The notes: generated from the sequence alone by a model not told the origin. Positions 26,772 through 35,696 are shown, counted from the stretch's first letter. The stretch: 64,000 bases of DNA from Rhodococcus rhodochrous (GCF_900187265.1 NZ_LT906450.1:3277444-3341443); one strand, 5' to 3'. Made by a program: numbers and translations.

Positions 26772-27191
26772 ATGACGACGAAGGCGCTCGCGCCCGACGT
26801 ATCCACGTGGCCGGCAGAGAACCCGCAGCTCATCGGCAGCCGCTGCGACGACTGCTCCGCGACCACGTGGCCCACCCAGCCGCGCTGCCCCCGGTGCAGC
26901 GGGGCGAACATCTCGGAGCTGCTGCTGCCGCGTCGCGGCACGCTCGTGGCATGGACCACGCAGGGCTTCGTGCCGAAGCAGCCCTACGCGGGCAACGAGA
27001 CGGCGGCGACCTTCACACCCTTCGCGTTCGGCCTCGTCCAGCTCGACGACGTGGTCCGCGTCGAGGCCCGCCTCGTGGAGAGCGACCCCGAGAAACTGCG
27101 CCCGGGCATGGAGGTCGAGCTCACCTTCGTCCCCTTCTACACCGACGAAGAGGGCACCGACATCGTCACGTGGGCCTTCGCGCCGATCTGA
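26772..27191 (+). CDS. DUF35 (zinc-ribbon / OB-fold) acyl-CoA-associated protein
   Basis: A 139-residue protein with an N-terminal rubredoxin-like zinc ribbon (C25, C28, C39, C42) and an OB-fold that binds acyl-CoA. DUF35 proteins pair with thiolases or thiolase-like aldolases encoded next to them and are needed for their activity or stability. The ATG has a GGAGGACGA ribosome binding site. The thiolase-like gene starts 35 bases downstream, so the pair is almost certainly one operon and one complex. Confidence 0.9.
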   Translation: MTTKALAPDVSTWPAENPQLIGSRCDDCSATTWPTQPRCPRCSGANISELLLPRRGTLVAWTTQGFVPKQPYAGNETAATFTPFAFGLVQLDDVVRVEARLVESDPEKLRPGMEVELTFVPFYTDEEGTDIVTWAFAPI

Positions 27192-27225
27192 TCCGTACAC
27201 ATCCCATCGAGGAGTTCCCGACATC

Positions 27226-28374
27226 ATGAACGACGTTGCCATCATCGGGGTGGGTCTTCACCCGTTCGGTAGATTCGGCGCCAAGTCGGCCATCGAAATG
27301 GCCGCAGACGCAATCCAGCTCGCGCTCGAGGACTCGGGCGTTGCCTGGAAGGACATCCAGTTCGGCATCGGCGGCAGCTACGAGGTCGACAACACCGACG
27401 CCGTCACCCGCCTCGTCGGCCTGACCGGCATTCCCTTCACCAACGTGTTCAACGCGTGCGCGACGTCCGCCAGCGCGATCGAGCAGACCGCCGACGGGAT
27501 CCGTTCCGGCAAGTACGACATCGGCATCGCTGTGGGCACCGACAAGCACCCCCGCGGCGCCTTCACCGCCGATCCCGCCATGCTCGGCCTGCCCGACTGG
27601 TACGCCGAGAACGGACAGTTCGTCACCACCAAATTCTTCGGCATGAAGGCGAACCGCTACGCCATCGACCACAACATCTCGCACGAGACTCTCGCGCGGG
27701 TCGCGGCGAAAAACTATCGCAACGGCGGCCTCAACCCGAAGGCCTTCCGCCGCACGGAGTTCAGCATCGAGGAGATCCTCTCGTCGCCGATGCTCAACTA
27801 CCCGCTCACGGCGAAGATGTTCTGCGCGCCGGACGAGGGTGCCGCAGCGGTGATCATGTGCCGTGGCGACCTGGTGTCGAAGTACACCACCAACAAGCCG
27901 GTCTACCTGCGTTCCACAGCGATTCGCACCCGCACATACGGCGCGTACGAGGTCCACGCGACGTGGGCGTCGGTGGAGGAGGACGTCTCCCCCACCGTCT
28001 ACGCGGCCGAGGCCGCCTACGAGGCCGCCGGGATCGGCCCCGAGGACGTCGATGTCGCCCAGCTCCAGGACACCGACGCCGGCGCGGAGGTGATCCACAT
28101 GGCCGAGACCGGGCTGTGCGCCGACGGCGACCAGGAGAAGCTGATCGCCGAGGGCGCCACCGAGATCGGTGGATCCCTCCCGGTGAACACCGACGGTGGT
28201 CTCATCGCCAACGGTGAACCCATCGGCGCCTCCGGCATCCGCCAGGTCCACGAACTGGTGCTGCAGCTGCGTGGTCGGGCCGGCGAGCGGCAGGTTCCGG
28301 GCGAGCCGAAGGTGGGCCTCGCCCAGGTCTACGGTGCCCCCGGCACCGCAGCCGCGTCGATCCTGTCACTCTGA
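27226..28374 (+). CDS. Thiolase-superfamily protein, SCP-x/lipid-transfer type
   Basis: A 382-residue thiolase-fold protein. The acyl-accepting Cys is C78 in FNACATSASA. The expected GHP motif is GEP here (GLIANGEPIGASG), and there is no second CxG Cys at the C terminus, which reads VYGAPGTAAASIL. Loss of the His and second Cys suggests it is not a standard acetyl-CoA C-acetyltransferase. Together with its DUF35 partner it resembles the thiolase-like aldolases of steroid side-chain degradation. The class is secure; the reaction is not. Confidence 0.85.
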   Translation: MNDVAIIGVGLHPFGRFGAKSAIEMAADAIQLALEDSGVAWKDIQFGIGGSYEVDNTDAVTRLVGLTGIPFTNVFNACATSASAIEQTADGIRSGKYDIGIAVGTDKHPRGAFTADPAMLGLPDWYAENGQFVTTKFFGMKANRYAIDHNISHETLARVAAKNYRNGGLNPKAFRRTEFSIEEILSSPMLNYPLTAKMFCAPDEGAAAVIMCRGDLVSKYTTNKPVYLRSTAIRTRTYGAYEVHATWASVEEDVSPTVYAAEAAYEAAGIGPEDVDVAQLQDTDAGAEVIHMAETGLCADGDQEKLIAEGATEIGGSLPVNTDGGLIANGEPIGASGIRQVHELVLQLRGRAGERQVPGEPKVGLAQVYGAPGTAAASILSL

Positions 28375-28394
28375 GTACCACGTAACCGCACGAA

Positions 28395-28436
28395 AGTTCG
28401 GCCGCCGCACGAGATCCCGAGTGCGGTGGCCGAACT
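28395..28436 (+). terminator. Terminator after the thiolase gene
   Basis: A 16-bp stem, AGTTCGGCCGCCGCAC with one G-T mismatch in its complement, and a ten-base loop, starting 20 bases after the thiolase stop. No T-tract. Confidence 0.7.
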
Positions 28437-28573
28437 CGCCCCAGGGACACCGCGAGTCCGGAATCACAACACCCCGAGGCACTTTTCGCAACCGGAGGAA
28501 GGTACTGTCCAGCTCAGCGGGTCGAACGCGGGGGACGACTCATCAGCATCACTTCGAGTCGAGGAGTTCATCC

Positions 28574-29611
28574 GTGCGTCGATCCGTCGCGTCCCGTCGT
28601 GGCTTCCGCAGCCTTGCGGTCGGTCTCGCAGGCCTGTCGGCGCTCGTGTTCGGCACCGCCACCGCGCACGCCGATCCCGAGCAGCCCGACGCCGAACCCA
28701 CCACCGCCTACGTCGATGGCGTCGACGAGGTGACCGACCAGCACTGGACGGTCCGCGTCTACTCCCCGGCCATGGACACCGTCGTCCCCCTCGACGTCCT
28801 GCGCCCGGCCGACCCGAGCGAGCCCCGACCGGTCGTCTACGCCCTCGGCGGCGCGGGCGTCGGCGTGATCGACGGCACCGGATGGATGGAGAGCAGCGAC
28901 ATCGCCGAGTTCTTCTCGGACAAGAACGCCAACGTCGTCATCCCCGCCACCGGCAACTTCAGCTACTTCACCGACTGGGATCTCGACGATCCGGTCCTCG
29001 GCCGCAACCAGTGGCAGACCTTCCTCATCGAAGAACTGCCGCCGGTCGTCGACGAGCTGCTGGACACCGACGGCAAGCAGTCGATCATCGGGATGTCCAT
29101 GAGCGCCGGCTCCGCGCTGGACCTCGCGATCCGGAGCGGCGACCTGTACTCCGGCGTCGCCTCTCTCAGCGGATGCGTGCGCACCAGCGATCCGATCGGT
29201 CAGCTGTACGTGAGGCTCGTCGTCGAGCGCCGCGGCAAGGGCGACGTCGAGAACATGTGGGGTCCGGCCGACGGTCCGCGCTGGGCCGAGCACGACGTCT
29301 ACCTCAACGCGGAAGGCCTGCGCGGCAAGGCCTTGTACCTGTCGAGCCGCAACGGCCTGCCCGGCCCGTACGACATCCCGGGTCAGGAACGAGCGGCCGG
29401 CGAATCGTTCGCGACGCAGATCGTCGCGGGCGGGGCGATCGAGGCCGCGACGAACGCCTGCACGCGCCAGCTGGTGGACCGGCTCGAATCGCTCGACATC
29501 CCGGTCACGGCCGAACTCGATTCCGACGGAACACATTCGTGGGGCTACTGGGAGGACGACCTCCGGAAGGCATGGCCGATCCTCGCCGAATCCATGGGCG
29601 CGGAGGCCTGA
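28574..29611 (+). CDS. Mycolyltransferase, antigen 85 family
   Basis: A 345-residue secreted alpha/beta hydrolase of the esterase-D/antigen 85 family. It has a twin-Arg-rich N terminus and a signal peptide cut after about ATAHA (residue 33). The nucleophile is Ser175 in IIGMSMSAGS, and the catalytic His is in DGTHSWGYWEDDL, the usual antigen 85 context. These enzymes move mycolic acids between trehalose carriers and onto the cell wall. The GTG start has a GAGGAG ribosome binding site nine bases upstream. It stands alone, away from the main fbp locus, so its exact acceptor is unknown. Confidence 0.87.
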   Translation: MRRSVASRRGFRSLAVGLAGLSALVFGTATAHADPEQPDAEPTTAYVDGVDEVTDQHWTVRVYSPAMDTVVPLDVLRPADPSEPRPVVYALGGAGVGVIDGTGWMESSDIAEFFSDKNANVVIPATGNFSYFTDWDLDDPVLGRNQWQTFLIEELPPVVDELLDTDGKQSIIGMSMSAGSALDLAIRSGDLYSGVASLSGCVRTSDPIGQLYVRLVVERRGKGDVENMWGPADGPRWAEHDVYLNAEGLRGKALYLSSRNGLPGPYDIPGQERAAGESFATQIVAGGAIEAATNACTRQLVDRLESLDIPVTAELDSDGTHSWGYWEDDLRKAWPILAESMGAEA

Positions 29612-29639
29612 TCCCGCAACGGGATGCCGCGTCGACCCG

Positions 29640-30605
29640 TCACCGATCGGAGCGGGAAGCGATCGCGGCGAGGCGCGTCGCGAGCCGGTCCGCGGCCGCC
29701 CGAAGTTCCGGCGGCTCGAGGACGACCGCCTCGAAACCCATTCGCGCGACGTGCATCACGACCCAGTCCGGATCGTCCGCGCCGACGACGAGCACGCACC
29801 ACCCGTCCTCGTCGTCCTCGACCCGCCCGACCTGCGGTGGCACCATGTCGCGCACCTGGTCGGCGTCCGCCCGCAAGCGGATCCGCGCGATGTACCGGTA
29901 GGGGGACTCCGTCACCGAACGCTGGACGTAGGCCACCGGATCGGGATGCTGCCGTGGCCGGAACCGCCACGTCGTGGGGGCCACGTCGCGCATGCGGTCG
30001 AGCCGGAAGGTGCGCCAGTCGTCGCGATCGACATCCCACGCCATGAGGTACCAGCGCTGCCCCGTGGCGACCATCCGGACCGGCTCGACGGTGCGTTCGT
30101 CGTCCACCTCCTGCCGGGTGGTGTACCGGAACCGCACGCGGGTCGCGTCGCGGCATGCGCGGGCCAACGCCAGCAGCGTGTCGGCGTCGATCTCGGTGCT
30201 CGCGCCGACGACGGTCTCCGTGGCACCGTAGATCGCCCGTACCTCCTCGCGCAGACGCGGTGGCATCACCTGATCGAGCTTGGCCAGTGCGCGCAGGGCC
30301 GCCTCGGCGGCACCGGCGATCGTGCTGCCCGACGCCAGTCGCAGCGACACCGCCGTCGCGATCGCTTCGTCGTCGTGCAGGAGCAGCGGCGGCAGTCTCG
30401 TGCCGGCACCGAGTTGGTAGCCGCCGCCGACGCCGGGAGTCGCGCGGACGGGATAGCCGAGGGCACGCAGCCGATCGACGTCGCGGCGCACCGACCGATC
30501 GGTCACGCCGAGTTCCGCGGCGAGTTCGACGGCCGTCCACGACGGGCGGCTCTGCAACAGCGCCAGCACCCGCAGGACCCGTTCGGTGGTCGACTCGACG
30601 GTCAC
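29640..30605 (-). CDS. WYL-domain transcriptional regulator
   Basis: A 321-residue regulator with an N-terminal DeoR/HTH_11 helix-turn-helix (about 8-60; ELAAELGVTDRSVRRDVDRLRALG), a linker, a WYL domain (about 135-225; VRMVATGQRWYLMAWDVDRDDWRTFRLDRM) and a C-terminal WCX extension. WYL domains sense ligands, often nucleic acid, and control stress or defence genes. No defence genes are nearby. It is divergent from the DinB gene, which it may control. The family call is firm and the target is a guess. Confidence 0.9.
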   Translation of the reverse strand: MTVESTTERVLRVLALLQSRPSWTAVELAAELGVTDRSVRRDVDRLRALGYPVRATPGVGGGYQLGAGTRLPPLLLHDDEAIATAVSLRLASGSTIAGAAEAALRALAKLDQVMPPRLREEVRAIYGATETVVGASTEIDADTLLALARACRDATRVRFRYTTRQEVDDERTVEPVRMVATGQRWYLMAWDVDRDDWRTFRLDRMRDVAPTTWRFRPRQHPDPVAYVQRSVTESPYRYIARIRLRADADQVRDMVPPQVGRVEDDEDGWCVLVVGADDPDWVVMHVARMGFEAVVLEPPELRAAADRLATRLAAIASRSDR

Positions 30606-30666
30606 ACGACGATCGTCGCACGGATCACGGACCGAATCTGTCCGGAATATGCGTCAACCTGGAGCC

Positions 30667-31239
30667 ATGACAGAACTCGACCGGAATCACCTACTGCGAC
30701 AGCAACTCGACTATCCGGTGCGCCGCCGCCTCGACGGCCTCACCGACGACGAGTACTTCTTCGAACCCGCACCGGACTGCTGGAGTGTTCGGCCGCGTGG
30801 GACGGGCACGGCTCCCGTGCAGGCGGGAGCCGGGGCGATGACCATCGATTTCGCGTTCCCCGAACCCGATCCACCCCCGTTCACGACCATCGCATGGCGT
30901 CTCGGGCACGTGATCGTCGGCGTTCTGGCGATGCGCAATGCGAGCCACTTCGGACGCACCCCCACCGACTATTCGTCGTTCGAGTACGCAGCGACCGCGG
31001 ACGAGGCCCTCGCCCAGCTCGATGCCGAACTCGCCACGTGGATCGCAGGCGTCGAGTCCCTCGGGGAATACGGACTCGCCCGGCCGTGCGGTGAAGCGGA
31101 AGGACCGTACGCCGAGTACCCGATGGGCATGCTGGTCCTGCACATCCACCGCGAACTCATCCACCATCTGTCCGAGGTCTGCCTCCTGCGGGACCTCTAC
31201 CTGCACACCCGTACCCGCGCCCGACAGGAGGCGAGCTGA
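30667..31239 (+). CDS. DinB-like superfamily protein
   Basis: A 190-residue four-helix-bundle protein of the DinB/YfiT type. Three metal-binding His are suggested by the RLGHVIVGV helix and the C-terminal HIHRELIHHLSEVCLLRDLY. The family includes thiol-dependent transferases using mycothiol, glutathione or bacillithiol in detoxification. The ATG at 30667 has only a weak GGAG ribosome binding site four bases away. The next gene starts one base after its stop, so they are probably coupled. Confidence 0.82.
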   Translation: MTELDRNHLLRQQLDYPVRRRLDGLTDDEYFFEPAPDCWSVRPRGTGTAPVQAGAGAMTIDFAFPEPDPPPFTTIAWRLGHVIVGVLAMRNASHFGRTPTDYSSFEYAATADEALAQLDAELATWIAGVESLGEYGLARPCGEAEGPYAEYPMGMLVLHIHRELIHHLSEVCLLRDLYLHTRTRARQEAS

Positions 31240-31240
31240 C

Positions 31241-31678
31241 ATGGCCCGCGACATCCAGATCACGTTCGACTGCGCCGATCCCGCGGCACTCGCGGATTTC
31301 TGGGCGGACGCCCTCGGCTACGAACTCCAGAAGCCGCCCGGCAATTTCGTGTCGTGGGACGACGCACTCGACGCGATGGGGGTGCCGCTCGAACGACGCA
31401 ACGACGCCTCGGCCGTCGTCGACCCGGACGGAGCAGGACCCCGGCTGTTCTTCCAGAAGGTACCCGAAGGCAAGCAGGCCAAGAACCGGGTGCACCTGGA
31501 CGTGCGTGCAGCGCCCGGACTCGACGGCGCCGAGCGCATGGCCGCCCTGGAAGCCGAGGCCGAACGGCTCGTCGCGCGCGGGGCCACGCGGCTGCAACGT
31601 CACGACCCCGCACCGCCGTTCGGGGCCGGCCACATCGTGATGGCCGACCCCGAGGGCAACGAATTCTGTCTCGACTGA
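31241..31678 (+). CDS. VOC (glyoxalase-fold) family protein
   Basis: A 145-residue vicinal-oxygen-chelate protein of the glyoxalase-like type: DIQITFDCADPAALADFWADALGY at the start, NRVHLDVRA in the middle and the closing VMADPEGNEFCLD. The His of HLDV and Glu of GNEFC are likely metal ligands. Substrate unknown. It follows the DinB gene directly, which suggests a joint detoxification role. Confidence 0.85.
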   Translation: MARDIQITFDCADPAALADFWADALGYELQKPPGNFVSWDDALDAMGVPLERRNDASAVVDPDGAGPRLFFQKVPEGKQAKNRVHLDVRAAPGLDGAERMAALEAEAERLVARGATRLQRHDPAPPFGAGHIVMADPEGNEFCLD

Positions 31679-31688
31679 GCCTCGCGGA

Positions 31689-32078
31689 TCAGGCCGGTTC
31701 GGAGACCCAGTGGACGAGCTGCCAGATGATCCCGTTGGGATCGGCGAACTGGCAGTACCGTTCACCCCACGGCTCGGTCTCCGGCTCGGTCACCACCGTC
31801 GCACCGGCTTCCGCGATGCGCGCGAACTCGGTGTCGACGTCGTCGACGACGAAGGCGATGAGCATGCCCTGACCGGCCGGGCCGGCGACGGATTCGGGCT
31901 TGAAGGTCGACAGCCCGGTACGCAGGAACACGATGTTGAAGCCTGCGTCCGGGTGAGTCAACGAGACGAATCCGTCCGCCGACATCTCCTCGGTGAAACC
32001 GAAGTGCCGGATCGCGAAATCTGCCGATGCGGCCGTGTCGGCGACGTTGAGCGACAGTGCTGTGGAACCGATTTTCAT
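31689..32078 (-). CDS. VOC (glyoxalase-fold) family protein
   Basis: A 129-residue glyoxalase-fold protein with LSLNVADTAASADFAIRHFGF, a VDDVDTEFARIAEAGATVV segment and ERYCQFADPNGIIWQLVHWV. It resembles the dissociated VOC proteins that bind or modify antibiotics and other small molecules. The ATG has a GGGGGAGG ribosome binding site. It is divergent from a TetR gene across a 73-base gap holding a palindrome, so it is the probable target of that regulator. It converges on the other VOC gene, with 10 bases between the two stops. Confidence 0.85.
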   Translation of the reverse strand: MKIGSTALSLNVADTAASADFAIRHFGFTEEMSADGFVSLTHPDAGFNIVFLRTGLSTFKPESVAGPAGQGMLIAFVVDDVDTEFARIAEAGATVVTEPETEPWGERYCQFADPNGIIWQLVHWVSEPA

Positions 32079-32101
32079 AGGACCTCCCCCGGGACATAAA
32101 C

Positions 32102-32118
32102 CTTGTACGTCGTATAGA
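32102..32118. promoter_or_regulatory. Candidate TetR operator between VOC and TetR genes
   Basis: CTTGTACG-T-CGTATAGA, an imperfect palindrome with a perfect TACGTCGTA core, in the centre of the divergent gap. TATAGAGT overlapping it could be a -10 element for the TetR gene. Confidence 0.5.
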
Positions 32119-32151
32119 GTACTCCGGAGAGCGAGTTTTCGGGAGGCATTT

Positions 32152-32895
32152 ATGGCGCGCGATCTGATCGACCTGCTGTGGCGCGAGCATCCCGATGCGC
32201 CGACCGGTGGTTCACGTGGCCCGAAGGCCAAGGTCACCACCAGTTCCGCGGTGGACGCGGCCGTCACCGTCGCCGACGCGGAAGGCCTCGACGCGGTGAC
32301 GATCCGTCGCCTCGCGACCGATCTGGGTATCTCCGCCATGGCCCTCTACACCCACGTCGGGTCGCGTGACGATCTGATCGTCCTCATGGTCGACGAGGTC
32401 CACGCTCGGCAATCCCGGCCGCCCTACGAGTTCCCGTCGTGGCGGGATCGGGTACGGCAGGTCGCCGAGGCCGAACTCGAGCACTACGCCGCGCACTGGT
32501 GGCTGCTCGACGTCGACGATCAACGCATGTCCCTCGGACCCGGCACGATCGCGAAGTACGACCACGAACTCCACGCCTTCGACGGAACGTCCCTCGGCGA
32601 CACGGATCGCGACGCCGCGCTCACGTTCGTCGCGGACTTCGTTCGCGGCGCGGCCCGAGCGCGACGCCCCGACCCGCACGCCGCCGACATGGGCGAAGCC
32701 TGGGCGCGATGGAACGAACGCCTGGCGCACTATCTCGGCGACGACCATCCCCTCGCGCAGCGGGTGGGCGCGGCGGCCGGGGCGGAGATGAACGCCGCCT
32801 ACAGCCCGCACCACGCGTGGGAGTTCGGACTGCAACGCGTCCTCGACGGACTCGAACCGCTCGTCTCGAATGGCGGGGTGCCCACCATCCGCTGA
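32152..32895 (+). CDS. TetR family regulator (TetR_C type)
   Basis: A 247-residue repressor. The N-terminal helix-turn-helix (about 35-80) reads AVTVADAEGLDAVTIRRLATDLGISAMALYTHVGSRDDL, and the long C-terminal ligand domain resembles TetR_C (Tet repressor type) with AAHWWLLDVDD and SPHHAWEFGLQRVLDGLEPL. The ATG has a GGGAGG ribosome binding site. It is divergent from the VOC gene and probably controls it and itself through the palindrome between them. Confidence 0.9.
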   Translation: MARDLIDLLWREHPDAPTGGSRGPKAKVTTSSAVDAAVTVADAEGLDAVTIRRLATDLGISAMALYTHVGSRDDLIVLMVDEVHARQSRPPYEFPSWRDRVRQVAEAELEHYAAHWWLLDVDDQRMSLGPGTIAKYDHELHAFDGTSLGDTDRDAALTFVADFVRGAARARRPDPHAADMGEAWARWNERLAHYLGDDHPLAQRVGAAAGAEMNAAYSPHHAWEFGLQRVLDGLEPLVSNGGVPTIR

Positions 32896-32913
32896 GAGCC
32901 CGTCACGATTCCT

Positions 32914-32948
32914 GTGGATCCGGCCCCGTTTTCCGGGGTCGGATCCAC
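32914..32948. terminator. 35-bp bidirectional hairpin (copy 2)
   Basis: GTGGATCCGGCCCCG paired with CGGGGTCGGATCCAC (one G-T mismatch) around a TTTTC loop. It lies between the convergent TetR and nhaA genes. The outer arms and the following bases match the hairpin at 12216-12250. Confidence 0.75.
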
Positions 32949-32958
32949 CCGGATCGCA

Positions 32959-34812
32959 TCACCCTTCGCGCACCGCTTCGAGGCGGCGGATCAACGTCGC
33001 CGCGTCGAACGGGCCGGTGTGCCGGGTGAGGTCCGAGCCGGTGACGCCGAGGTAGAAGGTGGGCGTTCCGAAGACGTCGCTGGTCTCGGCGTCGAGATCA
33101 TCGTCCTCGACGCGGTGACGGTACCGCCCCAGGCGAAGGTCCTCGTCGAACCGGTCCATGTCGAGACCCAGCTGCTGGGCGTGTTCGTAGATCTCGTCGC
33201 GGGACAGAGCGTCGCTGTGGGTGAACAGGTGGTCGTGCATGTCCCAGAAGCGACCCTGCGCGGCGGCGGCCTCGGACGCTTCGGCGGCGAACCGCGCGTG
33301 GGGATGATGCTCGTCGAGGGGCAGGTGCCGGAAGACGTACCGCAGGTCGTCGCCGAAATGGCCGCGCACGTCCCGGATGCTGCCCGTGGCCTTGCTGCAG
33401 AACGGGCACTCGAAGTCTCCGTACTCGACGAGTGTGAGCGGAGCGTCGACCGGTCCCCGTATGTGGTCGCGGTCCGGATCCACCGGACGCAGCAGCACGA
33501 GCCCGGCAGGTCCCTGCGGCGGATTCAGGCGGTCGGACAGCCGGAACAAAGCCCAGCCCAGCGCCGTGGCGAGAACAGCCGCGAGAAGTACGCCGATTCT
33601 GGCGTCGTTGGCCGCTTCGGGAGATTCGATCGCCAGATCCACGATGAACAGTGAGATCGTGAACCCGATGCCGGCGAGCGCGGCACCCCCACCGACGTGC
33701 GAGAGGGTGAGTCCCGGCGGCAGGCTGCCCGGACGCAGGCTCGAGAAGACGGCGGTGGCCGCGGTGATGCCCACCAGCTTGCCCACCACGAGACCGAGGA
33801 CGACGCCCCACGTGATCGGCGACCGGATCGCAGTGCCGACGGTCTCGGCGGAGATCACCACACCCGCGTTGGCGAGGGCGAAGATCGGCACGACGAGGAA
33901 CGCCGTGTACGGCCGGTAGAGCCGTAACAGCCGCTCGTTCACGGACACCGCGCGGAGCACCCCGAGTTGCGCGGCGCGCGCGTAGTCGGAGTTGGGCGAC
34001 TGCCGGAACGCCCGCGTGAGTTCGCCGGCACGTTCCACCTCGCTGCGACGCGGCGGATAGACGGGAAGGATCAACGCGATCAGCACACCGGCAAGGGTCG
34101 GGTGCACGCCGGACTCGTAGAACGCCACCCACGTCCCGGCCGCGACGACGAAGTAGACGACGCCCCGCCACACTTCGAGCCGACGGAACTGCAGGATCAG
34201 CAGCAGTCCGATCGCCGCGGGTATGAGGAAAACCGGCTGCAGATTGTCCGTATAGACGAAGGCGATGATGGCGAGGGCGCCGATGTCGTCGGCCACGGCC
34301 AGCGTGAGGATGAAGACGCGCAGCCGGGCCGGGCAGCGGGGCCCGACCAGCGCGAGCGCACCGAGCACGAATGCGGTGTCGGTGGACACGACGACGCCCC
34401 ACGCTCCTGCGGCCTCCCCACTGGGGTTGAGCAGCAGAAACAGTCCCGCAGGTAGGGCGAGACCCGCGATTGCCGCCACAAGCGGGACCGCCGCGCGCGT
34501 CCGGTCGGTGAGCTCTCCCATGGTGAGCTCGCGTTTGACCTCGAGGCCGACGACGAAGAAGAACAGCGTCATGACGGCGTCGTTGACCCAGTGCTCGAGG
34601 TCGAGATCGATGCCGTAGTCGCCGATGCTGATGCTGAGCGGCGTGTGCCAGAACGCCTCGTACGAGTCGCCCAGGTTGGCCCAGACCAGAGCGATCAGGG
34701 TCGCCGCGAGTACGACGCCTGCCGCGAGCGTGTCGTCGTCCGTGCCGTCGCGGACCCCTGCCAGAAGGTCGGACGCCCGGCGGAGCGTCGTCGGATTCTC
34801 GTCGACCGTCAT
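32959..34812 (-). CDS. nhaA: NhaA sodium/proton antiporter fused to a DsbA-like domain
   Basis: A 617-residue fusion. Residues about 25-430 are an NhaA antiporter with about 11-12 membrane helices and the ion-binding Asp pair in [13 protein letters not shown]. Residues about 440-617 form a DsbA-like thioredoxin domain with the CxxC motif [14 protein letters not shown] and a cis-Pro segment [10 protein letters not shown]. This NhaA-DsbA architecture is known from actinobacteria. It probably exports sodium for pH and salt homeostasis; the thiol domain may give redox control or help fold extracellular parts. The ATG has a GAGGGAG ribosome binding site. Confidence 0.93.
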   Translation of the reverse strand: MTVDENPTTLRRASDLLAGVRDGTDDDTLAAGVVLAATLIALVWANLGDSYEAFWHTPLSISIGDYGIDLDLEHWVNDAVMTLFFFVVGLEVKRELTMGELTDRTRAAVPLVAAIAGLALPAGLFLLLNPSGEAAGAWGVVVSTDTAFVLGALALVGPRCPARLRVFILTLAVADDIGALAIIAFVYTDNLQPVFLIPAAIGLLLILQFRRLEVWRGVVYFVVAAGTWVAFYESGVHPTLAGVLIALILPVYPPRRSEVERAGELTRAFRQSPNSDYARAAQLGVLRAVSVNERLLRLYRPYTAFLVVPIFALANAGVVISAETVGTAIRSPITWGVVLGLVVGKLVGITAATAVFSSLRPGSLPPGLTLSHVGGGAALAGIGFTISLFIVDLAIESPEAANDARIGVLLAAVLATALGWALFRLSDRLNPPQGPAGLVLLRPVDPDRDHIRGPVDAPLTLVEYGDFECPFCSKATGSIRDVRGHFGDDLRYVFRHLPLDEHHPHARFAAEASEAAAAQGRFWDMHDHLFTHSDALSRDEIYEHAQQLGLDMDRFDEDLRLGRYRHRVEDDDLDAETSDVFGTPTFYLGVTGSDLTRHTGPFDAATLIRRLEAVREG

Positions 34813-35213
34813 GTGCTCCCTCGTTCCGCAGTCCGCTTCGAGCAACTCGGTGCCGGTGAGTACGCCGACGACATCGCACAACGCCGGGCCCCGGGGCGAT
34901 TACTTCCGGTATCGGCCGTTCGGACCTGCATTGTCCGAACACAACAGTGCAACCGGTTCCGCCGTACAGGAGGCGGATTGCACCCCTCCGACTACCGACC
35001 TCACCCGAAACTAGACCGAATCGTTGTGCCAACAACCGATTTCGGCGTTTCGACAGCCCGACCGTTACATTCCGCCACTACATGTCGCCTCGACGGACGA
35101 TAGCCCTGCGCGTCCACGCCGGGTATCGTCACGATCCACCGAAGCATCGGTTCCGAATAACCCTCGGCGAGAACAACTTTCCTAAGTTCTCTTACGGAGA
35201 GGAGGTGGATCCG
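34813..35213. other. nhaA upstream divergent intergenic region
   Basis: About 400 bases with lower GC than the neighbours and no convincing gene. It holds the promoters of nhaA (minus) and of the exported protein (plus). Short inverted repeats are GTTGT-4-ACAAC at about 35024-35037 and AACTT-4-AAGTT at about 35175-35188; TAAGTT in the latter could be the -10 of the plus-strand gene. Nothing else is recognisable. Confidence 0.45.
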
Positions 35214-35696
35214 TTGCTGCACAGGGGAACGGCCCGAAGAGTTCGATGGATGTTGTTCGCCGCAGTGGGAGCAGGGGTGCTCATCGCGGCGATGACATAC
35301 CGGCCCGTCTCGGTCGGCGGGGCCGACCCGACGGTCGCGTACGCCCGGTCGTCGCACTCCTCGGTCCCGGTGTGTGCGCCGCCGGACGGCGCGCCCATCC
35401 GGCGTCCGGGCGAGCTCGGCGACCATCCGGATCCACCGGATGCGATGGGAGCGGTGGCGAGCGGGCGGATCGGAGGCGTCTTCCACCCGTCCACCACGGT
35501 TCACCTGGTCGGACGGGACGTGTGCGAGCAGTACATCGACCGCAGCATCGTCACGACGAGCGACGGCTGGTTCCTGTTCACCGGGCTCATGCCGGGTCGC
35601 TACACGCTGCTGAGAGACGACGGAACGGTGCTCACCGAGATCGAGGTCTCCGCCGAGTCACTGGATCATTCCGGACTGGTGCTGGCTTCCGGCTAG
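35214..35696 (+). CDS. Membrane-anchored protein with Ig-like carboxypeptidase-regulatory domain
   Basis: A protein of about 160 residues: a short basic start, one transmembrane segment (about 11-29, WMLFAAVGAGVLIAAM), a Pro/Asp-rich linker and a C-terminal beta domain with the pattern TTSDGWFLFTGLMPGRYTLLRDDG, typical of carboxypeptidase-regulatory or SpaA-like prealbumin folds. It is likely surface-exposed. The TTG at 35214 was chosen because the GGAGAGGAGG ribosome binding site lies eight bases upstream; the GTG at 35205 is too close to that site. The stop codon shares a CTAG with the stop of the convergent HNH gene. Function unknown. Confidence 0.65.
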   Translation: MLHRGTARRVRWMLFAAVGAGVLIAAMTYRPVSVGGADPTVAYARSSHSSVPVCAPPDGAPIRRPGELGDHPDPPDAMGAVASGRIGGVFHPSTTVHLVGRDVCEQYIDRSIVTTSDGWFLFTGLMPGRYTLLRDDGTVLTEIEVSAESLDHSGLVLASG

